A stretch of DNA of 64,000 nucleotides from Emydura subglobosa (GCA_007922225.1 ML679962.1:37773863-37837862); one strand, 5' to 3'; shown: positions 24,191-35,925, numbered from the stretch's first letter. The notes: generated from the letters alone by a model not told the origin. Translations and numbers: made by a program.

Positions 24191-26214
24191 TTTTATCCTG
24201 AGAGAGAGACTGGTGATAGGGATGGTAAATGCTAAAAAAAACCTAACAACAACTCCTACACTGCCTTTAAAAATGACGGGGGGTTTATAGGATGATGTTT
24301 AAACCATATAGACAGAAAAACCTGAAATGTGAAGGGTTTGCTAGTTATACATGCAGGATGCTGCATTAATTAGAGACTTTTCATCAGGGGATTTCAAAGG
24401 ACTTGAAAAACACAGAAAGAAACCTATTTAAATGTGTAGTGTTTCCATCCTAGATTGGCTGAGCAGTCAGCACTGTAATGTCCTCTAGTGGCATCTGGAA
24501 TTACTACAGTAGGATTACAAAGGACACTGATTATACCAGAGTCAACAATCTCTTGCAAAGGGGAGAGTTCAAGTCAGGCGTCGGTTAGCATGTTTACGGA
24601 ATGTCTGACATTAAAAATGAATCATCCTGTAAACAGCAATCCTAGCTGCTTTTCCTCTCTTTTTTACGGATTCTTGTAATGCAGGAGCTTCGTGTATCAG
24701 TCAACAGAGCCCTTGTCTATTTAGGAGGATTTCATATTAGCTCATACCCAAGAACTCCCACGCTATTTCATTCCTCAGATAGCGAGATGAGGAGCTGTTG
24801 GTGGATGGAGTAATTGATTCAATTGCTAGCTCTTATAGGTACATTTATGACTGCCTCTGTTTTTCCTCCCAAGAGTTGTAATAGTTAAAAAAGATGCACC
24901 AGTAAAGTTGTAGTTCTGATACATATCGTGGTGTTTGAACTACCAGTCTGAGCATGCTTGTACAACTTGTTTCAACAAAGGATTTGCCAATTATCTGGAC
25001 ATCATTAGAAAAGCAGAACGTTCCTCCTCCTCTGAATGTATTAAGCAGAATTCAAGCATTCACTTTACACACCAAGAATCACCACGTTATACACTGGTTG
25101 CCATGGTCAATGTGCATTTTTTTATGAATGAGATGATGTCCTTTTGTTCCCTCTTTATCCTTTTTCACCTCATGCAATGTACAACTCTCCTGAAGCCCAA
25201 AATACTATGAATGATACATGATGTTTCAGGTCGTTACCCCACACGTCCGAACTGGTGCATTTTCACATCTGAAACTTTAATCGCTTCAATGGAAATGTAA
25301 CTCTCAATATTTCATTAGGATTTTCTCCCATCTGTTAGACATCATCCAAGAGGCTTTGGTGACACTTTAAATGCGGAATTGGACAGCTGTTTTTATTATG
25401 AATTAATGAACTACGATGACCAGAAAAATCCAAGTTTTGCAAATAATTTATTAACAATTAATTCTGACCAAAATCAAAAGTAAACAAGCTGTTGGGAACT
25501 TTAATTTAAGGCCATGGCCATAATTTTAAAAAAACAGTGCCATGCAACAAGGCAAAACACTTTGCCATGGCAGTGCGTCTCTGCATAAGAACAGGTGTCC
25601 GGAGATAAAGGTCATTGTACAGGGACCCAGTCACTTAGGCCACCCGCACAGCTGCTCCAAGGCAAATGTATCTTCTCTGACCCCCTTTGAGATTCTAGCC
25701 TGTTTATTTCCCTGATATTATATCCACTGGCCATGGCCCAGCTTCTTCCATGGACCATCCCAACCCAGAGAGATGATACATCCCATTCTCCCTCATGAAG
25801 GACAGGTCCACAGGCAGCGTGGACACCTCCCTGTTTGGCTGTTCCATAATTTGCTGCTCCCCACATCTCTGCTATAGAACTACACTCCTTCTCTTGTTAG
25901 GGAAAGCTAAGCATAGTTTGGGCTTTTTGGGGGTGGGGGGGACACAGAGATGGGGGCTGAAGACAGGATTTGTGCATAAGTGATTTTTAAAATACAGCTC
26001 AGCCATTATTCCCCCCAGCAGATGGGTTCCTATATGGCACTTCTACTAGGCTTTCTCCCCTGCCCCCTAAAGCAAGTTGCAAGTATACAGTACATGTGGC
26101 TTGCTCTGATTTACTGCTACACACTTTTGTCCGTGCAAAGACTGAGAGCTTGTCTCTGTATTTAGAACGGGGGTAGAAATTCCAGGAGAACATTATCTAT
26201 CCAAGAAATGTAGA
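24191..26214. other. no gene seen
   Basis: AT-rich sequence. No exon or named repeat recognised. Confidence 0.45.
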
Positions 26215-26610
26215 TGGCCCCCACTAGCATAGTGAGAGCTGGTCGGGAATTTTCCAATAAACCGTTTTTGTGCCAAAACAGGGCTGATTTTGACGAATTT
26301 TCCAACTCAGAAGATTTTTGGAAAGAAGCGTTGAAATTGTCAGAATGTCCCATTTTGACATATTCTACCCAGAAAATTTTGGGAGTTCTGAGTCCAAGTG
26401 ACTTTTCATTTCAAAATTACAGTGAATTTAGACTAAAAAGGTTTCTAAAAAAGGGGAGAAAAAGGTCAAAATTGAAATTAAAATCACTGAGATTGCCCCC
26501 AAAATAGTGTGTTTTTGTTTGGTTTTGTTTTCAAAAACATTTGAGGTTTCACCTTTTCATGCTGAGTTGGGATGGGAACGGCTTTTGAAATATCAAAAAT
26601 TCTCACAGGG
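26215..26610. repeat. degenerate gaaaa/ttttc-rich repeat
   Basis: Starts agagctggtcgggaattttcc and continues in fuzzy gaattttcc/ccattttgac/ttcaaaatt units. The start 'gctggtc..aattttc' is the complement of the end of the block at 8000-8030 (atcctgactagccc), tying the copies together. Confidence 0.55.
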
Positions 26611-26644
26611 TGGGAAAACTCTTTCTTGCCTAACCCTAACCACA

Positions 26645-26850
26645 GTATTTGAGCACCTCACAAACTTTGATGTATTTATCTTCACTACACCCCTGTGAGC
26701 TAGTCAAATGCTATTAGCCCCATTTTATAGACGGGGAACTAAGGCATAAAGAGACTAAGTGACTGATCACGGTCACACTAGGAGTCAGTGGTAAAGCAAG
26801 GACTTGAACCTCAGCCCCAGACTAGCATCCTAACCTCTGAACCACCCTTA
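26645..26850 (-). repeat. MIR-type SINE, best-preserved copy in the window
   Basis: The plus strand reads gagcacctcacaaactttg, cacccctgtgagctagtcaa, ccccattttatagacgggga, actaaggcataaagagacta, ggtcacactaggagtcagtgg and ggacttgaacctcagcccc, the full reversed MIR core and tRNA-like head. Confidence 0.88.
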
Positions 26851-27139
26851 TCTTCTTTTTCAGCTGATTCCAAGCTGGCCAACGTGGGCTTGGAAGAGAG
26901 CAGATTCACTGAGTTCTGGATTTCCAACTGAGGCCAATACAAAAGCTCAGAGACCAGTGGAAGGCTGCTAACTGAGACTGCTGGAATTTCCACTAGGGTT
27001 GCAAAAAATTCAATTTTCTACATGAAATCTTTGCTGTGACAGAGTTGTAGACAAGAAGCTCCAAAGAGTGAGCTGAACAAAGGTATATATGGCACTTGTA
27101 CGAATCACTTATTGCCTGCTGCTAAAATAAATCTGTCCA

Positions 27140-27247
27140 TCACTGAGCTTTCGCTGCAGCTGCCTCCAGGTCGGTCTCCACTTCCGCCCTCCATTTGGTC
27201 TTCTTTTCCATGTTCTTCCTCAGCAGCGTGTCATCTCTTTTAGCAGC
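27140..27247 (-). CDS. FAM162B-like exon 4, basic C-terminus and stop
   Basis: The exon has 35 codons plus TGA at 27140-27142, after acceptor atttatattcaaag. It encodes AAKRDDTLLRKNMEKKTKWR, then a run of E and A residues ending AAAAKAQ. (A)A.R...L...N.EKK.K.(R/K).E is the FAM162 C-terminal pattern. The tail is predicted helical and highly charged. The gene is intact across all four exons, with introns of 4517, 2548 and 1035 bases. No canonical AATAAA is seen on the minus strand down to about 26400; the nearest variant is AATAAG at 27108-27113. Confidence 0.95.
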   Translation of the reverse strand, partial: AAKRDDTLLRKNMEKKTKWRAEVETDLEAAAAKAQ

Positions 27248-28282
27248 CTTTGAATATAAATGGTGAAAATCATTTGCACAATACAAGTTCGCCAGCAACA
27301 AATACCCCACGTGTTGGCTTCTCTTGCTATGACACCCTGGGGTTCTTTTGCGTTTTCACAATGAAAGAAGTTATATATGGAAGATATATATTTCCTCGCT
27401 TCACCTCACGGGCAGCGATAGCAGCCTCTGGTTAGCAGAACAAGCATATCACCTTTGCTACAAAAGGCGTGTGAACAGCTAGGAGAAAGTGTGGGGCTTT
27501 CATCAGTGAAAGACCCAGACGCAGAGATCCTCGGAAGCTGCGTTTGTTCCGTCCCAGTGCCCATTGTTCAATTCATTTCAGTCATAGGCTTCAAGCCACC
27601 TGTTTCTACCTCCAGGTTTTCCATCCCTGCTGTGAGGCCCCCTGGTCCCATCCAGGCTGAGCTGACATTTCTGGAGGTAGTGGTTTTTCTTTGCCGGTGC
27701 TCATCAGAAGCCCAGCAAAGCGTGGTCACTGCACACAGCTGATCCGTGTGTAATTAGACAGAGCTGCTGGACAGCCTCCCTCGCAATCAGCAAGGCCACA
27801 GCAACGCAGTTAACCACGTCTGAGTGATGTCTCAGTAAATGACGATCGCCCCGGGGCAAGCCCAGCTTGTGTGGTCTGGCCAGTGGGGAGTCGGTGCGCC
27901 CACAGCTCTGAGACAAGAGTGGGCTGAGTGACCGGAAAGAAATGGAGACACTGTCTCATATCTGGCCTGAGCCAAAGCCCACCGAAGTCAATGGGAGTTG
28001 TCCGGGTTCTTTGGAGAGGGCCCTTTCTGGGCGACAGGGAAACAACTGGTTTTTTGTTGCATTGCAGTGGGTTATTGCAAAGTCAATCAAACAGAATAAT
28101 TGTCCAATAAGTCACATGGCCAACCCCATACTATAGCCAGGAACATGTGGCAAGTAACTCAGCATCCCGAATCTATTGTGTAACGTGTATTTGTTCAAAT
28201 ACCTTTGTATGGATCAAGGACGAAGAGTATCCGCCCCGTGCCAACACTCCAGGTGCGGACCGGTCCGTACGAACACACTTAC

Positions 28283-28391
28283 CTGTTTGCCCGAGAGGAT
28301 CATGACCAAACAGCCCAGCAGAGTCAGTGCAATGGAGGCGTAGCAAGCTTTGATCCTCACTCTGCTCGTAGCAGCTTTGATGACCTCAGGT
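28283..28391 (-). CDS. FAM162B-like exon 3, transmembrane helix
   Basis: This 109-base exon follows acceptor tctcccgcag and ends ACAG|GTAAGT. It completes Ser93 and encodes PEVIKAATSRVRIKACY (94-110), followed by the only clear membrane helix of the protein, about residues 108-127 (ACYASIALTLLGCLVMILSG), then KQ. PE.(I/L).AA...R(V)(R/K)(V/I)K..Y..IALT..GC is the family pattern, and KACY is shared with FAM162B. The positive residues before the helix suggest orientation by charge, which I cannot test. It ends in phase 0. Confidence 0.95.
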
Positions 28392-30939
28392 CTGCGGGAG
28401 AGCAGAGCAGATTTTCGTTCAGCAGCATGGAATCAAGCCAGAGGATTGGCAGGGAGGGGTGGGCGGGGCAGGAGGGGTGTTTAAAGAATTGCACCTTTCT
28501 TGCCCGTGGCCGTTTATTTCGGCTCAGAGGTCTCCTGCTGTCTTTGTGCTAATCGATTGTGAAAAGAGAAGCGAACCGTGAACTAGCCGCTGCATGAGGG
28601 ATTTAGCCAAATGCTACATAAAGCAAACACAAGCCAGCCTACTGTGCTGATTTCAGCCACAGGCGGGCCTGGCCCGTGTACCAAAGATAGCACTGACACC
28701 TCGCCCTGCCGGCTAATGCTACCTTTCGGGGGGGGTGATGTCGCGTTCTGGACTGGGCCAGGAAGGCACATCGTGGCTAAGATTAATGGAAGCTGGTCCT
28801 CCCGGCGCCTCCCACTTTGGTCTGTCATCACCATCCCATAATATTCCAAGACACAGCTCCCGCACTGCCAGTGCACGAGGCCCTTCTCGAGCCTGGCTTT
28901 GCAGCACAGGGAAAGCAAGCCATCAAACAGCTGCAACGGGGTGAAAGTGAGTGGGCAGCGGCCGACGGCTTAAAGCACGTAGCAGCAGCACACCAGGCGG
29001 GAGGATGTTATGAGGCCCAGCACGTCTGCAGTTGTGGCCATCGAGTTACACCTCTTTTCTTTGTTAATAGCAGACTCCAGGGTTAGCTTCTCAGCTGGGG
29101 TCAGTGAGCATAGATCCCCGGTGCAGGTCACCAATGTCGCGGGAGCCGGTGTGGGGAGAGAAGTCACTCTTTGCACAGGCAGGGGAGGAGGGGCAGAGAA
29201 AAAGTCAGGAAGCAAATTGCAATTCTCAGAGCCACTGTCTGGTTCCTGCCCTGCTCCGGGGGCAGTGAGCTACGCACGTGAACTGCACGGTACGTCCTTA
29301 TAATCCGCGCTCCATGTTGGTCATTTGTAGGGCGTGATCGCCAGGCACCATCCTGCAAACACTGACAGACGGTGCAGGGCGTCGGGGGTCTCAGTGAGAC
29401 TGCCTACCACGGCACAGTGAAGCACCTGTGTGCTTGATGCCGGATCAGGGCCTTGCATGGAAAACAAATCTCAAACCCGAACAGATCGGAGACACAGGAA
29501 GAGGCAGGTTCCTACACTAACCCCACCCCCAAATCAAATACACCTGAACGTTGACACCACACACGCGCACACACACACGCACACACACACGCATTTCCCC
29601 CACTGGCTCTGTTCCCCTCCCTCACCAGTGATCTCAGGGGAATGCTGTATGCTACAATGCCCAGTTTGAAGACATCTTTGTTGTTGTTTGAAGACATCGC
29701 CTGTTTCTTTTCTTGCTATTCAGCTGTCTTAGGTGCCCATAATGACCCTTGTCATCAGGCGCGAAGGAGGCACTTCCTGGCACTACAGAATCTCACGGGC
29801 ATGAAGAAACTCCTGTGTTGTGCAAGCCAGAGCCGTGGGGCAGGAGCCAAGCAAGCAGTCTCTACGTGCTCTGTTGTCTTGATGCAAGCACCCACATTCT
29901 TATGCAAACCCTTGCCCATATTAAAATGACTGGGACTATTCAAGGAATAAGCTTGATCCTCGCAGCTCTGCTACTTAGGTCCCCACCTAACTGAGGTGTC
30001 CTTGGAGCCGAGAGACATCACAACCCTGCACCTTGGCAGTTTTCCCAAACACCTTCCTACTAACACCGGGGGGCGGCTTGAACTGGCCAAAGTTAAGTCC
30101 AGCCCTTGAGACTGAAGATGGTGCAATCTTCCCAGAGACAGGGTAACACAAAGTTGACTGTTCATAGCCACTGCTGGGACGTCTCTGCTGGGTTCCACAA
30201 ATGACCCGGAGCACTTATTTGACAATTATTTCTTGCAATAGACATTTGAGCGTGGCAACGGAAGTCAATCACTCGTGAAACTGTAGCCAAAGACTGGCTT
30301 TAATTACACTTGTCTCAGTGAAGTGTGTGTTGACAACCAAGTGGAGAACCCCGCCGCCACCATGTAAACACAGCGGTGTTAAAAATCAGAAGGCATTAAT
30401 GTCTCTAACCTTGAACTGATGATCGTTTTTAAAAAAGATCTAAATGGAGAAATGAAAGCGTAAACTTGCATGAAGGAAACTCATTTCAGATGTTTTTTGC
30501 TAAAGATATGGAAGTTCCCAGTTTTCTTTTGAAATTCATGTGCCTTTCTTAATCACTTGAATTCATAAAAAGTGGTTAAAACACATACAACTTGAAACAG
30601 ACATTAGGCAGCACAATGACATGCGAGCTACAAAGCAATTTGTGTTACAAAATGTTTTCTGTCCTCTTCTGAAATTCCTAATCTCCAAAGCAGTTTACTT
30701 TACAGAGTTGGCAAAACACAACTGCTTCAAAATGGGTTGGGTTTATTTTTAGACACTGATAGCAGCCTGCCCACACACTTCATTCACAGCCAAGTAGTCC
30801 TGCTATAATTCTAGGAAACAACACTCGCTATTTAGATGTATCGTTGGTGACTGACAAAACCCGGGAAGGTTGGAATTGGTACTTTTACTCACACCCACTG
30901 GTGATGATCTTGAGAACACAAAGAAGCGGGTCTACTTAC
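28392..30939 (-). other. intron 2 of the FAM162B-like gene
   Basis: The intron holds an interrupted CA/CG dinucleotide run (29555-29593) and no repeats I can name. Several 60-115-codon frames are present without family resemblance. Confidence 0.7.
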
Positions 30940-31045
30940 GACAACAGCGCTGGAATATCCTCCTCTTTTTTAAACCGTCCTGCCCATAATAATATCTTTT
31001 TATCAAACGCTGAGGGTCTTCTATCGTTTCTGAATGCGCTACGGC
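30940..31045 (-). CDS. FAM162B-like exon 2, conserved core block
   Basis: This 106-base exon lies between acceptor taatctcttttaaag and donor TTGTC|GTAAGT. With the base from exon 1 it encodes G-RSAFRNDRRPSAFDKK, then ILLWAGRFKKEEDIPALL. The (F/W)(D/Q)KKIL.W.GRFKK...IP block is the diagnostic core of FAM162A/B; PS.FDK.ILLW is closer to FAM162B as I recall it. It begins in phase 1 and ends in phase 2, and both joins keep the frame open. The function of the block is not established. Confidence 0.93.
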
Positions 31046-31559
31046 CTTTAAAAGAGATTACCAAAGAAAGTCATCAGCTGAGTTAAAAGAGGGGAAGTAA
31101 AAAGCCACGTTTAAAAAGAAGTCTAGGACTGAACGTTTAGAGAAGGGCTTCATGTTCTCTAGGAAACTGGTCCTTAAGAACAAAATTCACAGTCATTTAA
31201 GTTCAGTAGGATTTAGCCACGCACCTCAAGGGCTTTGCCTACAACAGTCACTCTCTTTTTGCAGTTGTCCCCCCTTGCAATTCCACTGCTGCTAGCAACA
31301 ATGGAAGCACTAGTCTGCACGAGCCGCCACCGCACCCGGGTTTTAATCACTGTGTTGGCTAAGCCTTGCCAGTGGTCAGTCTACGTTCTGGAGGAGCGCT
31401 CTGCCAGACAAGCGGCAATGGTGCATTGTCCACAACAACACTAAGAGACGTTTAAAAATTTAATATCATGAATTTTATGGAATTTTTCCAGTTTTTGTCA
31501 CGACTTAGAGACCGAGGACGAAACCCTGCCAAGGTTCCTATTATTGCAGTGTGGCCAGG

Positions 31560-31960
31560 ATTTCACCCAGAGATTTTTTAAGGCCAGAAGGGCCCATTAA
31601 GATCATTTCAGTATCAAGCCCCGAAATGAAATTAAAAGTGTTTAATTTGAAAAATGTTCATTTTGTTTCATTTCAAACAGAAAGGTTTTTGTTTCATTTT
31701 CAGTTGGCATTTTTCCAGGGCCCTGCAAAGGGAACAAAGTGTATGCAGGAAAATCAGCGAGACCAGATGTTGCAATTTTTGAAAACCGAAATGGAATAAA
31801 CATTTTCTATTTGAAACGAAGTGAAATGATTTTATTTGTTTCGGTTTGTCTCACCGAAAAATCTGAAAATTTTGGAAGGAAATGCACTTTTTCTTTGGTG
31901 GGAGGGAATTTTCATTTCCATTTAAAAGCCTTTTCGGTTTAAAAAAAAAAAAAAAAAAAA
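31560..31960. repeat. degenerate TTTTC/GAAAA-rich interspersed repeat with poly(A)
   Basis: The block opens with a CR1-like tail (taaggccagaagggcccatt) and continues as a run of fuzzy tttc/gaaa units (gaaatgaaattaaaagtg, gtttcattttcag) to A20 at 31941-31960. Similar texture appears at 26215-26600, 6963-7130 and 7975-8035, so it looks like a dispersed family. Confidence 0.55.
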
Positions 31961-33800
31961 TCTTCCCAAAGAAATAATTCTGCAATGTTCTGATAAAAGT
32001 GGGGCGGGGGGCAGGAAGGAGGGCCAAGGAGGGGGGAATAAGAGTTTAGTATGGACACAGCCAAGGACTGGGCCCAAGTGCCTTATCGTTTACTGAGGCC
32101 TGGCAGATGTAAGATGATCTGAGTTGCAGCTCTCCAATTACTGCTTAGATAACGAAGGCTCTTTCACTCTTTTCGTGCAGCATCTTAGCAAATGGATCAG
32201 AAGGTCAGAGTGACATTCTCCACACTGCAGTGAAAGGCCTGGTCTGTACTTTGATCCCAGATGTAAATGGCAAGTGTCTTGTCCTCCCCAGTAATTCCCT
32301 CCACCGAAATCAATAACCCACGCAGCTCCCAGGAAAAGCTTTGCAGTGAAAATAGACTAAACGATTTATGGTGTGTAGAAAGAAAGCCCTCAAAAGAAAC
32401 TGCTGGTCTGAAACTATAGCCATTTTATTGCACGCAGCTGAAGCAAGCGATTTACGAGGAGATTTCCCACCCCCCTCCGGTTTGGTGTTCAGAAGTCAGA
32501 CACAGCTCGATTCATTCTCCTTATTTCCTTGTATGTGGCTGTGCCTGCCTTACTGCAGCATCCAGTACAGCAGTTTGCGACGGCAGGAGAGGCTGGTCTG
32601 GCTGAGCAGGAACCCAACAGACATCAGGAGTGCCCAGCGCTGACGGAGCCGCATTCCTCCATCGCCAAGCACAGCCGCTGCTGCGGTTTCCCCTCTTTGC
32701 TGGTGGGATTAGATCAGTTTCGCCCTTTGGCCAAACCAGCACAAAATTCTGCCTTTCCCGAGTGAACAAACACCAAACAAAAAGCCCGCAAAACACGACC
32801 TGAAATCTCTCGAGAGGGCCCATCTGCCCGTCTCCCCTGAGTGGCAGGGAGGAGATCACCACCCCACCTCAATGAATCACCTTGGAGGGGCCTGTGCGCT
32901 TCCACTGCCATGAGCCTGAACTGCAAAGCAGCCAGCTGCTCTAAACCCACCCACCCTGTTCACCATTTACCCTGGGGCCACTGCCAACATTGGCCGGTCC
33001 TTTAGACCTTCTCCCTAGCCCTTTCCCAGGGCTCTCTAGCCCAGTCCTGCTACACCCTCTCATCTGGGCCTGGCACCACCCCCAGGCACTGCAGAACCTC
33101 CCCTACAGGTGCCTACTCTCCCCAGTTTCTCTTCACAAGAACTTTGGGGATATCTCTGCTCCCTTTCCCACCCCCACGCTTTGCTTCCCGCCTACAGTTC
33201 TCACTGAATCTCTCTGCTCTGGGCCAGAACGTGGATCAGGAATGTCCTGGACCCACGCCTGCCTTCCTGAAAGGCCCTATATCTATCTCCCTCCACCTCG
33301 CCCCCCGGCAGCCCCCATAGCTCTGTGAGAGGAAAGGGATGCTACGCTGAAGTGAGTCTCTTGTTGCCTGTTCCATCTTGATTCCATGGGATCCTGTTCC
33401 ATCTTGATTTTAAATGCTCAAAGTATCTGGGTGTAACAAACTGTCTGCTGCGTTATTCATGACTTGACCAGTGAGACGAGGAGTCGGGTTCTGGTAAGAG
33501 GCGGTACATTGGGGGGGTGAAAATGTGTCCTAATGAGAGCCTGCTACGCCATCTGCTTCTGATACCTAGCACCACACACGATTATCAAAGTGAGCCGCTG
33601 ACAATGTGTGTTACTGCAGAACGATTCCTGTGCCCTGCCTGGAAATGCAACCCTCACCTTGCACCTGAAACAAGGCCACTGTCAAAGGATAACGAGAAAT
33701 GGCCAGCCTGCTCCCAGGGGCGATGGAGCACCTGATTTCCCACTGTGCAGTTCTAAGTGAGCAGAGACCTGCTCTGGCCGTGTGAAGCTGTGAATGACAA

Positions 33801-33905
33801 CGTAGAATCATAGGCTCCTAGTAGATGAGGGCTGGATGGGCTGGACGGGCTCAGGAGGTCACCGAGTCCCACCCCCAATCTGAGGCCCAAGGCGGGAGAA
33901 AATCA
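33801..33905 (-). mobile_element. CR1 LINE 3' tail fragment
   Basis: The plus strand reads tagaatcataggctcctag, then a gaggtcaccgagtcccaccc block, the reverse of the bird/turtle CR1 3' end (canonical form: agaatcatag...gaccttaggaggtcatctagtccaac). It is strongly decayed. Confidence 0.6.
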
Positions 33906-33979
33906 ATCCCCCTGAGCCAAGACGGTTCCGCTTGAGTTTGCAAATAAACGAGTGGCACTTTGAAGCACGTAATGCTCTA

Positions 33980-35110
33980 CGTGTGGGGGAAGGGAGGTCG
34001 CGGTGCAGCTAAAGCCACCGGCTCGCCACGTGTCTAATTGTCACGAATCCACCCTAGACGGAACGCACGCTGCAGCTCCCCATCGACTGGGGGACCGAGG
34101 ACAAAGAGCATCGCTCCCCGCTGAGCTGCGCTGGTTAAACAACACGACATCGTTCTGGCCACGGCCTTTCTTCCTTTCAGAATTCAGAGGCTAGCCCCTG
34201 CAGCCCTTTCTCGCACAGAGAAGGGACAGAGGCAGGTCGAGCCGGTCTCAAGCGTCTCGTATTGACTAGGTTTCTGCTGTTAAAGAGTGCCTTGGGGACC
34301 AGCCCCTTTTAATCCCCCAGGCCCAGGAAGAGGCACGGCTCAGAGGTGCAGAACACGCTGCTGCCTTGCTCAGATCGGCGAGTCAGTGTCAGCAGAGCAG
34401 GCTCGTCCACGGGCTGGGCTGCAGCCCAGTGCCAGGGAGGGAGGGCTGGCAGGCCAGAGGCAATCCCCGTCCTCAGGGAGTCAGCACAGATCCCCAGGGG
34501 CTACCAGCCCTCCAGGCTCTTGGCTGCCGAAGCTCCAGGGAAATTTGGACAGGGCCAGCCCCAGTTGGCGCAGGCAGCCGGCCCCGCCCACGGCAGGAAG
34601 CCGGCCCGGCTGGAGCAATGCCGGCGCTCAAGGGGGGCTGCTGAAAGCTGGCAGCGCAGATGGGTAAAGGCAGGGCCGCCGGAGGGGACCCGGGCAGTGG
34701 TGGAGGTGGAAGAGCACCTGCCGTGAGGTCTCGGGACTGCTGGGAAGCCAGTAGGTGAGGCTCATATGGCATGCCCAGGAGCTTTCCGTCCCCCCCGTCC
34801 CCCACCATGGGCAGAGCCTGGCAGCCCCAGAGGACCCCTCTCCAGAGAAATCCCCGCTCAGGGGCTCTCTAGCGCAGGGGCACATCATCTGTAGCCCCTG
34901 CACCACCCCGTCAGCTGCCTGCCCCTCCGAGCGAGACACCTTTCCAAACACACTGCCTTCGACCGGTGTCTGGCAGGGACCCAGAGCCCCGGCGTTGCCT
35001 GACCCGACCCCTTCCTGCACCGCGGTCACGGTGCTCCCAATTTCGAAAGCTTACGCTGCCGGGAGAGCCGGGGGGACGTCCCTGCTGCCAGAGGCTGGGC
35101 CGTGTCCTGC
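33980..35110. other. GC-rich block inside FAM162-like intron 1
   Basis: Base composition rises sharply, with CpG dinucleotides frequent in 34020-34160 (14 counted by hand in 140 bases) and patchier afterwards. Overlapping frames exist in several phases on both strands, as expected from GC-rich DNA; none resembles a known protein. It could be an internal CpG island or alternative promoter, or simply an isochore patch. Confidence 0.4.
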
Positions 35111-35562
35111 AGGGAGTCGATAGGACAGAGGGCTGGGTGACAATTTACTTTGCAAGGTGTTGAGGAGACTGAGTCCACCAGCAGCTCCCCAGCCCCGACT
35201 GCCTGCCTCTGCTCACACGAATAGCTTCTGGGCTAAGAACTCATTGCTGTGGCATGAACAGATCCGTCTGTTTCCTGGTTGGCTGGTTTTTTAATTTAAC
35301 TCATTTACTTCCATGCATTGGGAAGGTTTGCTTGGCTGGGATGCAGAAAGATTTCAAAACGGAAAAGACGACATTTTCCACCTACACTGTAAAAGGTGGG
35401 ACTTTCTCTGTCTCAGAGATTGTGTGACACCCACACAGGACGTCCAGCCCATCCCCTGCTCAGCGAAGGGACAGAGAAATGGGTCACCCTCTAGCCGCTT
35501 TACTGTAAATTAACTACCCCTTTACTACATGTGGAAACACAGAACAAAACATTTCTACCCAC

Positions 35563-35734
35563 CTGGAATAGCTGTTTGAGAAATAACGTTCCTTGTGTCC
35601 TCTGCTTTATTACACAATATTCTTCTTGTCTGTAATAATGTCGGTGCTTCCTTGGTCCGTGGATACCTCCAGAAACCAGCTGTTCTCAAAATTCTTGTGA
35701 CAAGAGGCTTACTCTCCAATACTCTTCCTAACAT
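35563..35734 (-). CDS. FAM162B-like exon 1, start codon and mitochondrial-type N-terminus
   Basis: First of four coding exons of a complete FAM162-family gene (164 residues; as I recall FAM162A is about 154 and FAM162B about 162). Family proteins are single-helix mitochondrial membrane proteins; FAM162A (HGTD-P) is a hypoxia-induced, apoptosis-linked member. The exon gives 57 codons plus one base, ending ATTCCAG|GTGGGT. The N-terminus (MLGRVLESKPLVTRILRTAG) is rich in Arg with few acids, fitting a mitochondrial presequence. The ATG at 35732-35734 is chosen because the frame has a TGA shortly upstream and only a GTG, no ATG, between; the -3 base is A. The first-exon residues are poorly conserved in this family, so the link rests on matching splice phase and the later exons. 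Confidence 0.82.
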
Positions 35735-35925
35735 TGTGTCCACTTGGCCTCCAGCGCTTCAGTGACCAGACAACTCAGCAGTAGCCATTTGCTCCTATAG
35801 ACCTGACGTGGCAGCCAACACACAGCAAATCAAACTGAGTTTGCCAGGCGTTCTCAGGTTATACGGCTGTACGTCAGCTGACGGTATCATATATTTACAC
35901 CACTTGCCAGCTTTGCTGAGTCACG
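35735..35925 (-). promoter_or_regulatory. candidate promoter of the FAM162B-like gene with bZIP-type sites
   Basis: Upstream of the FAM162-like ATG lie TGACGTGG at 35804-35811 (an ATF6/CRE-type site that also contains the HIF core ACGTG), a perfect 12-bp palindrome CGTCAGCTGACG at 35872-35883 with two TGACG halves around an E-box, and TGCTGAGTCAC at 35914-35924, whose reverse complement fits the antioxidant-response core TGACnnnGC and contains an AP-1 site. An A/T patch (35887-35897) could act as a weak TATA. The transcription start is not known, and there is no CpG island here. Confidence 0.45.

Larger units (their letters stand above)
31046..35562 (-). other. intron 1 of the FAM162B-like gene
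   Basis: This 4.5-kb intron contains a TTTTC-rich degenerate repeat (31560-31960) ending in a 20-base A run, a CR1 tail (33801-33900), a 17-bp direct duplication (33367-33383 and 33393-33409) and a GC-rich block (33980-35110). I see no further exon of the gene in it. Confidence 0.7.

Noticed and set aside
35735..35743. Upstream extension of the FAM162-like start by three codons
   Set aside because: The codon at 35741-35743 is GTG on the minus strand, not ATG; the first ATG is at 35732-35734.
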